Source: Steinernema hermaphroditum (lineage: Eukaryota > Nematoda > Chromadorea > Rhabditida > Steinernematidae). From it: a stretch of 64,000 nucleotides of DNA. This document shows positions 10,011 to 19,651 of the stretch, in pieces (position 1 is the stretch's first letter; each line of letters begins with the position of its first letter). The DNA lies in the NCBI GenBank assembly GCA_030435675.1, contig CM059624.1:10812769-10876768 (forward strand), in the 5' to 3' direction. Below the pieces are notes generated by a model. The model searched no databases. It was not told the DNA's origin and saw only the letters and a list, made by a program, of their open reading frames with translations. The position numbers and the translations under genes were made by a program.

Positions 10011-11595
10011 CTAAAGTTCACCCGTGGTCAGATTGTGTAGTTCATCGGCGTGCGTCTTGAGATCGATCAGAGTAAGCGTCGAGTTGTCGTATTTGTTCTT
10101 CATGATTTCGATTATGCCGTGTGAGTTTTCGGGGTTTCCGAACTGGAACAGGTCGCGAACGAAGGCGTCGTAGAGGCGCGCCGCGGCCGAATGGTCTTCG
10201 GACTCTAAAGCCGATAAGACGGGGTAAATATTATTTTTAGACTGGTAAATAAAGAAAATTGATTCACGGAGGAATGAATCAGAGTTACCTACCATCACAG
10301 TCGGGACACGAGGTGACGTCGTCGAAGTCGGCATACATCGCCTTCACATTGTCGAATATGAACTGAAATGGGACAGTCCTCTTTCGGCGCAGAAGTACCT
10401 TCTGCCTACCTGCTGTCGACGGAGATCTTTCAGCACGAACGGCCGAATTCTCTGAACGAAGTCAACGATCTCGCGGAAGAGACCGAGCCGTTTCGTCCAA
10501 TCCATCTGCACGAGGTGGAGCATGTCGAGGGGCGCGCCCACATCTGTCACCATAAATAAATCGTCCGATCGCAGAACGTAGTCAGACGGAATACAGTACC
10601 CGTGAAGCTGAAAAAGAAGGCCTTGAAGTTGCCGACGCGGGGGTGCACTATACCGTAGGCACGTTGAGGTCACCTTGAAGACTTTGCAGAACGCCGATTT
10701 CTTTAATGAATTTTTCTGCCGAACGTTTCAGGCAGTCGCCTTCCTGCAACGAACACAAAAATGGAAATCAGAAAAACAGTTTGGCAAGTGGCGTACAGAT
10801 TTTCGTTCTTCACCCGCTAACCAAAAAATGTGTCATCGTCTATGGCCCTAGAGCAAGATCAACCAGAATGTTGCATTTTACCCTCGCGTAGTCGCCATCG
10901 CTTTCGTCCATGCAGCTGACGAGGGCCGTCCCCCGAAAGTTGATCTTCTTTACAGCGTAGTCACCTCTCCGATAGACGTTCTTGTTCCAACCCCTTCCGA
11001 TGAGTTCGGCGTTGCTGACGTTGGCGACGATCGACTGCAGCCACGAACAATCGCCGAGCGACTCTGCAACGAGAGTACGGTAGGTCTGCGTAATTCCGAA
11101 TATGTCAATCAAGGGGCCCCGCGCGTCGTGAATTCGAATCCTCCGTTGATGGACAAGGACTAAGGGCTTACCATCTGTGTTTTCGAAGCGCCACTGACGC
11201 CACTTCGAAGCGCCTGTGTATACGAGTGGGACGTTCCAGTCACGAATGTGCTGCCTGTGACCGTATCCTGAAAAAAGAGTGAAATAGCAGGCAGGTATTT
11301 TTTGTGGTCTACTTATGACTTACTGTAAATTGCAAAGGAATAGCCTTTCATTTCGTAATTGCGATTGTATTGTGCCTATCACAGATCTACTTTATCAAAA
11401 AGGAGAGAGATTTTCAGATTCAAATGAGGTCATCATTCTTTTTAGTTACTTTATGTAATTACTGAGCTCCGACTGACCTACAAGGAGCCATTTCCTGAAG
11501 TAGTGATCCCAAAGGAGGACAGGATAGTGAGAGTTAGCAGCGAGAGTGAGGAGAAGGGCGCCGACAATTCCAAAACAGACGAACGTCAGCCTCAT
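10011..11595 (-). CDS. PKDCC/VLK-like secretory-pathway protein kinase
   Basis: Seven exons (11595-11478, 11267-11172, 11063-10882, 10743-10674, 10621-10410, 10362-10293, 10204-10011) join in frame into 313 residues. Residues 1-22 form a signal peptide or signal anchor. Kinase signs are the glycine loop LIGRGWNKNVYR (92-103), the ATP lysine in YAVKK (Lys110 or 111), LHGYC (161-165), VTDVGAPLDML, the catalytic-loop equivalent VLKDLRRQQF (Asp221) and the metal-binding ADFDD (238-241). This order is diagnostic of the vertebrate lonesome kinase/PKDCC family, which phosphorylates tyrosines of secreted proteins in the Golgi and outside the cell. The protein is shorter than vertebrate PKDCC (about 490 residues), mainly in the N-terminal linker. 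The intron before LHGYC ends in CTTCAAG, a weak acceptor, but reading frame and homology both require it. Key residues look intact, so it is probably active. Confidence 0.83.
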
Positions 11596-11650
11596 TGGAA
11601 TGGCCCTCTGCGCGCATCAGTTCTCCTCGGGAAGACGTTCGCGTGCTGAG

Positions 11651-11660
11651 CTGCAAAAGA
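11651..11660 (-). promoter_or_regulatory. candidate trans-splice or 5' UTR acceptor of the VLK-like kinase
   Basis: The minus strand reads TCTTTTGCAG 55 bp before the start ATG at 11595-11593, with a pyrimidine-rich lead. It could accept a spliced leader or close a 5' UTR intron. Confidence 0.4.
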
Positions 11661-12399
11661 ACATTTTTTCTCGAGAAAGTTAACAATTCGAGTCACGCAA
11701 AGAAGCGGTCGCCCAATAAATCTCTGCATATTGAGAAGCAGAAAGAATTGAGATTTACACACTCGATGGGTGATGGATGGGCTGGCCACCGCCGCGGCCC
11801 TTCCGCCCGCCCACGAGCTTCGATTCCCGCCAGTGGACAACGAAAAAACAACCGGGACGGATTGCGCAACTCCGCTTTTGAGGAATGCACCCGACGAGCA
11901 AATTTGTTTAGCGATTTAAAAGTGCATAGAAGGAGCACGTTCTTGGGATGATCCAAGGTCCCCGTAGACTTCGGCCAATCCCAACGTGATCAGTCACTCG
12001 GGTAAAAACTAGAGGGCATATCGAAGATGTATGGGAAGTCAGTATCGATAGATGAGTAAGATAACAACAGCTTTTGTTATGTGAGCTTTGGTATCCGTCC
12101 GATGATACGTTAATGAAGAAAAATGCATGACAGATGTGTATTTTTAATAAAATTGTGTCGTCTCTTCGAAAAGAACAAAACAGAATGAGCCTTTGAAAAC
12201 AAATTGATTGATTTGATTTAATCATCGAGGAAGAATGCAGCGACACATTCGGATGTCAATAAAATAATTTTAAAAAAAAACTATAAAAAAACTTGGTATT
12301 TTACAATTTAAATAATTGTAAAAATCAATATCACTTCATTAAAAAAAGAGATATCCTACTTAAATTAGAACTTCAGCCTTATTGGAATACCACACGTTA
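11661..12399. other. intergenic, nothing recognised
   Basis: Upstream region of the VLK-like gene. A GC-rich part at 11780-11880 is followed by AT-rich sequence after 12250. No exon, RNA gene or repeat could be supported. Confidence 0.4.
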
Positions 12400-12890
12400 A
12401 TCTTAGAAAAAGCGCATCTTGTCCTTAAGCCACATATTGCATGACCCAAAAATTTAATCGAAATACTATAGATTTTCACTGTTTTTTTTCTTACTTGTGC
12501 TCAGATTTTTGCTGCGTTTCATTTGCTTTTTAAATTAAAATAAAAATCAGCCAGACTCTACAACGAAAGTACGGTAGGCAAAATCCTAAGTAAAGAAAAA
12601 TCCTATGTTGCTTTTAGTTTCATCCACTAATGAAAGTTTTCTTCATTTGGCCTTTTCGCCTGAACGAAACGCCAAAAACAATAGTTTGGCTTAGCTAATT
12701 GAGTGATCGTCTTTTATCTAGCGCTATAGGTCAACGACGGCTGAATTTTTATTTCAATTTAAAAAGCAAATGAAACGCAGCAAAAATATGAGCACAAGTC
12801 AGAAACAAACAGTGAAAATCTATAGTATTTCGATTAAACTTTTGGGTCATGAAATGTGTGGTATAAGGATAAGATGCGCTTTTTCTAACT
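12400..12890. mobile_element. foldback/MITE-like element with ~150-bp inverted arms
   Basis: The arm at 12400-12552 and the reverse complement of 12739-12890 share long identical blocks (GAAAAAGCGCATCTT, AATCGAAATACTATAGAT, GCTGCGTTTCATTTGC). The 186-bp core has no transposase frame. Length, long inverted arms and lack of coding sequence fit a non-autonomous DNA transposon. Confidence 0.75.
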
Positions 12891-12974
12891 TTCCTATGGA
12901 TCATGCTGCACATATGAGCGTTTTAAAATAGTGTTAAAGAAGCTTAATGCGACGGTGCATATAACTAATACATA

Positions 12975-13890
12975 TTGGGTTGATGCATTGCAAATGAGCC
13001 ATTTGGTAAACATCCTTTAATTTCGCCATGTGTACCCATAGGGCATAATTGATAGGCGCGTTGTTTAGTACAGCGAACTCTCACTCCATTTTATGATTCG
13101 CCGCTTGTCCACTGCATTCCTCTTGCTGTTGCAGGTCTACTCTATCTTGACGGTCATTTTTTGGTACCTCGAGATGGCGAAATGCTAAGTCATGTGCGGG
13201 CTTCCTATGGTATTAATTGTGTTATGGACGTTGACTGCTTTTAATCACGTACACCCTTGGGTCTAACCTACTGAACGCACCTATCGATGTGTTCGTCATA
13301 TATCAGAAAGTGACGCAGTCTAAAAAATATGGCCTTCTCGGATCACCATGTTCTGTTAACTCCAACGTTTCCAATTGGTTGAGTATTATAACAGGCAACA
13401 AAGGTATGCATTAGGTAGCTATCACTCACAGCTACCATGCCCACATACTGACTCCACGAGCTCATTTCAACTTTAATGAAACAAAGGCCACAAGTGGAAA
13501 AAATGACCCTTAGATTCCCGAAAAGTACCACTGCCCGACATCTCATATTTTCAAGCTGACCTCCAAATTGGCTCTTCGTTTTGAGCTGATAGACTGTGCT
13601 TTGCACATTCATATAGCACACTCATAGCTCTATCTTACTGTCATAAGTGTTAATCAATAAGCGACGATATCGAAGGAAATCACTTAGAATAAGGTAAAAA
13701 GGTCGAAAATTGGACCAAAACATTTTTCGACCCCAAACCCCTTGTGTTCTATGAACCAGAGATCCGGCTCTTGTCCCCGAAGTGGGCCGAAGTTGTTGAT
13801 GCTAACGGCGAATACCTTGATTAGGTTGTGTGCCTTTTTGGTAATAAATATCTACTTTCAAAAAGGCTCATTTATTATGCATCAACCCAA
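12975..13890 (+). mobile_element. internally deleted mariner-family transposon
   Basis: The ends are inverted repeats beginning TTGGGTTGATGCAT, each next to a TA dinucleotide (12973-12974 and 13891-13892). Near the right end, 13702-13824 encodes the transposase C-terminus: WTKTFFDPKP, FYEPEIRLLSPKW and VVDANGEYLD, then a stop. This is the typical mariner tail. The rest of the transposase is missing. The middle is occupied by repeat family A in opposite orientation, so the element is about 0.9 kb instead of about 1.3 kb. Confidence 0.8.
13260..13690 (-). repeat. dispersed repeat family A, copy 2 (inside the mariner relic)
   Basis: In reverse complement this matches 490-735 (GTTGGAGTTAACAGA, GACGAACACA, ATAGGTGCGTTC) and 58810-59225 (TTTTTTCCAC, GGCCTTTG, GAAATGAGCTCG). 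It joins the parts seen separately in the other two copies, so it is the most complete copy here. Confidence 0.65.
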
Positions 13891-13892
13891 TA

Positions 13893-14754
13893 TAACATTA
13901 TTGAATAACCATCTTGTTGAATTAACGTGGTACATTTGATTTATCACACATTTTAGTTATTTGATAAAAAAAAACAGGGTCCCTATGAGTTTCTATTTCC
14001 TTGGAAATGATGTTTCTTGTGGGAAATCTAAAAAGTTAACTGAATCAAACACATATTTATATTCTTTTTTGAGAAGTGATGGATGCTCTCGGGTTTTACT
14101 ACAGGAAAAGCAGTTCATGGTTCATAGTTCACGCACCATTCTCATCGCAAAATTACAACAGAGCGATCGAATAAAGACGTCCCGCCGCTCGAGATCAAGG
14201 GACTCACCGCCGGAAGTGGAAACATTCCGACTGTTTTTTATGCAAAACAAATTTTATGACACAACACGTCATCGGCTATAAACTTGCCCACACTTAAAAT
14301 TCGAATTTTCGCTCTACCGTAGTCGCACAAGGCGCCCGGATGGGGGCGAACCGTAAAAAGGAATATAAATCAACGGGCAACACGGCGACCATATGCGCAA
14401 CACGGCGGGGCGCCGCCGCTGTTAGGGAAGAAGCGAGTGGCGGGAGACGCCGCTGTCGCCATAAATCGGCGTCGTGACAACCGAAAACGCTCGTGGCGAA
14501 TAAGAGAATTTATTATCGACAGTTGCGATCGCGCAACGAACTTGCCGATGTAACGCCGCGGACAGGAATGCACGGCGAAGGGCGACCCTCCGGAGATGAT
14601 ATCAATAATTAAGCGTCGTGGGGCGAGTAGAGCCGTCGGGTGAACAAAAAACAGAGACGCTTCGCTGAGCGGATTAGTGCGGCCCGCGTTTAGGACCGCG
14701 GGGAGAAACGCAGTCTACTGATAAAGTGATTTCTTTGTGGAAATAAGGAAAACG
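13893..14754. other. intergenic, AT-rich then GC-rich
   Basis: After the mariner relic the sequence is AT-rich to about 14160. It then becomes GC-rich with CGCCGC and GCGCAACACGGCG words up to 14710. No gene was found. The GC-rich part carries a CCATAAAT word at 14458 and may be regulatory. Confidence 0.35.
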
Positions 14755-15180
14755 GCGATGGCAGAGGTTGGGGAAGAGGCAAGTGGAGCTGTGAACTGCG
14801 AGGGATACAGTAGACTCCAGAGGGGAGCCTGCTCAAGGGTTCCTTTTGGATGTTTTTTGACCGCAGATGGGTTGTTATCAGTTGAGCTAAATTTAGAAAT
14901 GGAATGTGAGAACAGTTTTTGTTCCCGATTTGTGTGTTTCTCCTTGTGGAGATGGATTAAAGCTAAATTTTTGAAGCAAGTACCACGAAAAACAAGTCGG
15001 CTATTAGGAAAGAAGGTTTGAAAAGGATTGAAGAAAGACATCCCATTTCTAAATTTGGATCTAAAGAACCTATTTGTGGGTAAAAATTTCCACTAGGAAC
15101 CCTCGACCAGGCTCCACTCTGGAATCTACTGTATCCTCCACAATTCGAACCGTCCTCAACCTCTCTGCAACCTTTCATCT
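14755..15180. repeat. imperfect foldback element, ~110-140-bp arms
   Basis: The arm at 14788-14905 matches the reverse complement of 15039-15155: GGATACAGTAGA, CCAGAG, GGAGCCTG, GGGTTCCT, AAATTTAGAAATGG. Weaker similarity extends outward to 14755 and 15180. The spacer is about 130 bp and non-coding. Confidence 0.65.
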
Positions 15181-15311
15181 CCGTTCTGTTTATTTCTACA
15201 AAGTTTTTTTTTTCGAAAACGTAAGTTTCAGTTAATTAAGGCCCATGGTTGATCGGTGTAGGACCCAACGGACCGATCTCTTGGTGGATATTTATTTGGA
15301 TTCAACTCCAG

Positions 15312-15515
15312 TCATTCTCCATTTCAAAATTATCTTCCGAAATTGGGGGAAGCGGCCGTAAAAATTGCGGAGCATTTCGCTGTGGGACCCAAGATTTTAA
15401 AAGTATTTCGCACGAAATGCAGCGCAATACTTTTGAAACCTTGAATCCCGCAACGAAATTCTCCGCAATTTTTACGGTCGCTTCCCCCAATTTCGGAAGA
15501 TAATTTTGAAACGGA
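15312..15515. repeat. near-perfect palindromic MITE, ~95-bp arms
   Basis: The left arm from 15312 and the reverse complement of the right arm ending at 15515 agree almost base for base through ATTCTCC, TTTCAAAATTATCTTCCGAA, ATTGGGGGAAGCG and CCGTAAAAATTGCGGAG. The loop is only a few bases, so the whole 204-bp unit can fold into one hairpin. Confidence 0.8.
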
Positions 15516-15870
15516 GAATACGTTGATCGTGTACTTGGACTTTGAAGACATGAAAATACGCGTTTATTTCATTTCCAAAAAGCTTCTAAAAATGATGGAT
15601 TTGTATGCAAATCGCGGAAAGAAACGCGGTGGGTCACGCGCCACAAGACGGAGAGGAAGCGAAATGACCGAAGATGGTCGAGCGGATCAAGAAGAGCGCA
15701 GCTGTGCGCTTAGGTATCAAGTTACATGCGTATCATGCAAACATGTCGTGCTATCGACTTCTTCACGTCTTCCGATCGTCATTTACGATTTAGCCATCCC
15801 AAAAAGGTGTGTGTGAAAAGATGTATCGGCTGGAATTGCAGCCTTTTCACGTAGCTCCTTGATCAGAGTA

Positions 15871-16005
15871 GCAATAAACTGGTAGACCACACGATTTACA
15901 CGCAATAAACGAGGCCATAAATTAGCAAATCTGCCGCAGGGTCACTAGCGTCTCCGGCCATAAATTCGCGCAATCGTAATAAATCTCTGCGAGAGGCAAT
16001 AAACA
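15871..16005. promoter_or_regulatory. cluster of CAATAAA/CCATAAA words upstream of the orphan membrane gene
   Basis: GCAATAAAC occurs at about 15871, 15902 and 15998, GGCCATAAATT at about 15911 and 15956, and GTAATAAAT at about 15977. Six related words in 135 bp, 175-310 bp before the start at 16181, suggest a homeodomain-bound module. Caudal/CDX (PAL-1) and posterior Hox proteins prefer TTTATTG and TTTATGG, the reverse complement of these words. Confidence 0.4.
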
Positions 16006-16180
16006 GTTTAGCGGGAGAAGTGGCCGTCGCCGTCGAGTGACTCTCGAGGCCACTCGCGGCTCTCTCTCGCCGCGCCATGATTGATCTCCGCTAGACGTCT
16101 AGTCGGCCGTGCGTGTCTCCTCGGGGATCATCCTCACTTACTTCCGATTGACGATCGGCAACGAGCGGTAGGCCGCTGAG

Positions 16181-17043
16181 ATGCGATTTGCTCTTTTGGT
16201 TCTGATCATATGCGGCTATCTGAGGTTTGTATTTTTTTTGCATATTGTGGCTTTTCTTGTGTGGACTGGGAGGAGATACGCTCCCTGATTATAGATTTTT
16301 TTGCATATTGTTTCTATTTCATATTGTTTTTTTTATATTTCATAGATGCGTTCCTTTATTATAGTTGAATTTTCCTGGATTACGCGCTATTTTTCTTCTT
16401 CTTTATCTTCGTTCCATTGCTATTTACTTCTTGTTTCAGTGGAGAGACGAAAGCGTACAATAAAAAAGATGCGGAGCTGGACTACCGTCGTATTTCGTTC
16501 TTCTTCAACGGCAAATCGATGGACTGGGATCTCCTCTACTCCGTCTATGACGTTCCATTCATATTCTCCATTTTGAACTCCTGTGTAGTGGGCGTACTCC
16601 TGGTGGTGAGCCTTTTCGTCGTGAACGTTGCTCTCGCCATCTATGCCATCTACTTGGCTACGCGGCCATTGAACCGAAAGGCTGGTAAGTTCTATTTCAT
16701 TATGCCGCATACAGAAAAGTTGCAGAACCTGAAGAAATCGACTTCTACCTGGAGAACGAGCCGGTGAACATCGACTTCTACGCGCCACGTCCTGTGGCGT
16801 TCAAGTACAACTCACGCTTCCATGACAAGCAGACGATGATGTTGCCGCCGGGCGATGTCGATAGTTCTGCGAGGGTGTCTTATTCACGTTCTGGTGAGAA
16901 CTGTATCTTCTTTTCCTGTTTCTTATACAATTCATTCTGCAGAATACGGTAGCGAAAGATGCCGACGGTCCGATCCAAGGCTGGCGAGGAATCATGACAG
17001 GCGAACAAAGTACGTCAAGCAGAAGAAACGATACGAGTATTGA
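16181..17043 (+). CDS. orphan 185-aa single-pass membrane protein
   Basis: Four exons (16181-16224, 16440-16684, 16726-16893, 16943-17043) join in frame with GT-AG ends and TTTCAG- or TGCAG-type acceptors. Residues 1-16 look like a signal peptide (RFALLVLIICGYL). Residues 17-61 are a short luminal or extracellular part. Residues 62-88 are strongly hydrophobic (GVLLVVSLFVVNVALAIYAIYLA) and form one membrane span. The cytoplasmic tail is acidic first (PEEIDFYLENEPVNIDFY) and ends very basic (KYVKQKKRYEY). I do not recognise a family. Proline and tyrosine motifs in the tail could be trafficking or adaptor sites. The 215-nt first intron is T-rich. Its 3' end lies about 100 bp from the converging Gly/Tyr/His-rich gene. 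Confidence 0.72.
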
Positions 17044-17149
17044 TTGTGTTCTGTAATATTTCCAAATATGTTTAGTTTTTCGATACTGTTGTTCACTTCT
17101 AGGCGATGAAGGTGCACGATGGGTCTCAGCAAGGTTACTCAAACGAATT

Positions 17150-17155
17150 TTTATT
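17150..17155 (-). terminator. poly(A) signal AATAAA of copy 2
   Basis: TTTATT on the plus strand reads AATAAA on the coding strand, 42 bp after the stop of the second Gly/Tyr/His-rich gene. Confidence 0.65.
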
Positions 17156-17196
17156 GAAACTCTCGATGAGTATAAATAGCACCATAGAATCTACAT

Positions 17197-17613
17197 TCAC
17201 CACCACTTGTTGGGTCCGTATCCGTGTCCTTCAGGAACGCCATACTCATGACCGTGAGGAGCACCGTATTCGTGGCCGTGAGGGGCATGAGGAACACCGT
17301 ATCCATAGCCGGCGTCTTGTCCGTGAGCGCTACCGTACCCATCGGCGTGCTGCTTTCCGTAGGCGTCACCACTAGCGTGCTTCTCGTGGCCTCCGTAGTT
17401 CGCCTCCGACCAGTCGGACTTCTCTCCATGGGCGAACTTGTCGCCGTATCCCTTATCGGCTCCGTGGCCATCCTGGCTACCGTACCCATGGCCGTAGCCG
17501 TATCCGTGGAAGGGCGCGGCACCGTAAGCACCTCCGTGAGGCCAGAAGCCGTCGGCGCGCGCCGAAGCGACGACGAAGGCGGAGAGGAGGGCGAGGAGAC
17601 GGAGGGAGGACAT
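17197..17613 (-). CDS. secreted Gly/Tyr/His-rich small protein, copy 2
   Basis: A single exon encodes 138 residues with the same signal peptide, the same HGYGYGHGYG and GHEYG repeats and the same Lys-Trp-Trp end as the gene at 5010-5429. Replacements by eye are D31G, one Glu-to-Asp, one Ala-to-Gly, one Gln-to-His, one Thr-to-Val and loss of one Asn near the end. The TATA-like TGTATTTAA upstream is kept. Because the promoter-proximal block and the 3' UTR are also copied, both genes are probably expressed alike. Function is unknown. Confidence 0.88.
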   Translation of the reverse strand: MSSLRLLALLSAFVVASARADGFWPHGGAYGAAPFHGYGYGHGYGSQDGHGADKGYGDKFAHGEKSDWSEANYGGHEKHASGDAYGKQHADGYGSAHGQDAGYGYGVPHAPHGHEYGAPHGHEYGVPEGHGYGPNKWW

Positions 17614-17968
17614 GCTGGATGAGGGGAATCCGAGGGAGAGGAGTTAAATACAGCGAGAAGTAGGCCGCTTGCGGGCTTTTTGGATCCGTTCGGAACCTGT
17701 TCGGCCTTCCGCTTAATTGCACCAGGCGAAGAGCAATGTCAAATGGACGATGTAAGAACGTTCCTATAATTTTCGTATAGGTTTTATGATTTGTATCGTA
17801 CATCTCGTCTTGTGCAACGCAACATAAAGCCCAAAGCATCCACGTTATACCCTGTGAAACGTTCTTCTTGCACCACGACACTAATAGGTTCCTTGTTTTT
17901 TGCTGTTGTCATAACGATAATTCGTTGAAATCGAGAAATGTATTGCTTTGAACACGAACTGTATCAAG

Positions 17969-19266
17969 TTATCTGATCGTGGGCTGCTGATAGAAGCCGT
18001 TCGTGGACATGTAGTTCGTGGGAATTCCGGGGGGAGAGTCCTCGTCATCCATCTGCCTACTGTACTTCGGACCCCCATTAGTCCTGTTGATGTGGACCTT
18101 CTCTCCGTCGCCATAAGCGTCGTTTCCGTCGTCCTTGATGATGAAGAACTTCATCAAGTTCAGCTGGGGAATGTCGTAGAGAGTGGCGAGGAAGAGCATC
18201 ATTCCACAAAGGCCGAGAAGAAGATACACCGTGGTGAGCACCTTGTAAAAGGCCCGGAACTGCTGCTCAGGACTGTCGCCAGGGACTTGGTTTCCTGAAG
18301 AACGAACGCGTGTCATGGCTCTGACTCAAGAAGGATTACCGAGTCCGATGGTGGTGAGTGACACGAAGCAGTAGTAGAAAGCGTCGAGGAACTCCCAGTC
18401 GTCTTCGATGGAAGTGAAGATAAGCGAAGGGATGAGGAAGGCGAAGACGAGAAGGAGGACCGTGACGAAGAGTAAGTGAAAGAGCTGAAACGTTGCACTT
18501 AGGAAAGGGACTAGGTCTGTGCCCTACCTGAAGGTGAGCGGTGTGGAAGAGATGGCCGAGTTTCTTGTTCATGACGCCGCGAAGCCACTGACTTGGCTGT
18601 CGAAGGCGAACCACCAAAGCAGAAAGGAGGGCGAGGGTGAGGGGGATGCCGATGATACAGTAGATGATGGTGAATAGTTTGCCTTCGTGGGTTCGTGGAG
18701 CGACGTTTCCATATCCTGAAGAGGAGCTTCATTATGGTTTTGGCATTGAACTGGTCATGGGGATAACAACGGTTTTTGGCTTTCTTTACGACCTCTGACT
18801 CTGCAAACTGAATTTCGTTCAAGGTCAGGCACTTACCCACAGTACTGATCAGAGTGCCAGAGAAGAAGAAGGCCTGGCCAAAACTCCAATTGAGCTCGTT
18901 GGTGACGTTCTTCTCCACCCAGATTCCATTCAGCGCCGCATCCCTGATGTTCGCAAAAAGGCGATCGATCTCGTCTTCGTCGAACCCTGCCCGCACCATC
19001 CTTTGCGTCCAGTAATCTCGAAACTCGATATACGCCTCGAGCTCGATGGCCTCCCTTGGCGCCTCTATCCTCACAAAAACGAACGCCCCGATGAGAAGGT
19101 AGAAGAACATGGCCAGGAGGCCAACTCCCAAACGGGCGTTTGTCTCCTGGATCTGGAAACTGGACGGATGGATCTGCCCAACCATCTGAAAAGTCGACTT
19201 TTTGTTCATGTTCTAAGGGTAACGAGGGAATACCTTGTTTTGGAGTTGAAACATTTCGAGTCCCAT
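17969..19266 (-). CDS. two-pore-domain potassium channel (TWK/K2P family)
   Basis: Five coding exons (19266-19234, 19185-18837, 18715-18528, 18484-18340, 18294-17969) join in frame into 346 residues. The first membrane span is [20 protein letters not shown] long extracellular loop holds an NVT glycosylation site. The first pore has TVGYGN (126-131). Two membrane segments follow ([17 protein letters not shown] and [19 protein letters not shown]), then the second pore TIGLGN (235-240) and a fourth span. The GLG second filter is the TWIK-like variant. Channels of this family carry background K+ current as dimers at the plasma membrane. The C-terminal tail (about 60 residues) is acidic, then Pro/Tyr rich. 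The start at 19266 follows a likely spliced-leader acceptor by 11 bases; an ATG at the start of exon 2 is an alternative. The exact twk orthologue is not assigned. Confidence 0.9.
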
Positions 19267-19277
19267 CTTGATTATTT

Positions 19278-19285
19278 CTGAAATT
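19278..19285 (-). promoter_or_regulatory. probable spliced-leader acceptor of the TWK channel gene
   Basis: The minus strand reads TAATTTCAG, then an 11-base leader, then the start ATG. This is a normal nematode outron end and explains why an upstream open frame (to 19360) need not be coding. Confidence 0.55.
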
Positions 19286-19289
19286 AGAC

Positions 19290-19651
19290 CGTTGATGTGT
19301 GGAAACGAAATTGTGAAGAAGCCAAACGCGAGAACGATTCGATTTTCGCGCCACCGTCAATGCCGAACCGCAAACACTTAGAATGAGATATTGGCCCGCG
19401 GCGGCAGACGAATCAAGAAATCTCGGATTATGGCTGCGCGATGGTAGTGGTAAAAAGCGAGAAAAATGGCATTTAACGTTTTATTGGTTTATTTGTATGG
19501 AAGGGCACACGCAGAGGACATGGAGGCCACAAAAAAAGAAGGACATAAGTTATGTAAACTAAAGTTACTATTGCGCGTAGGGATAAGAAATAGGTCGTGA
19601 ATATGAATGAGAACGAATCATGAAAGCAGAAAGAAAGGACCGCAGTAGTAA
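19290..19651. other. upstream region of the TWK gene
   Basis: The probable promoter and outron of the channel gene lie here. No clear core element or repeat was identified. Confidence 0.35.

Larger units (their letters stand above)
17147..17731 (-). repeat. inverted duplication arm 2
   Basis: This is the reverse-complement partner of 4891-5479. Identity is high through the coding region and also in the upstream and 3' untranslated parts, and similarity stops sharply at TTTTATTG on the left and at the CTTCGC word on the right. Confidence 0.85.

Noticed and set aside
19199..19360. Open frame upstream of the TWK start, possible longer N-terminus
   Set aside because: It reads through a clean TTTCAG acceptor 11 bases before an ATG in the right frame, so it is probably outron.
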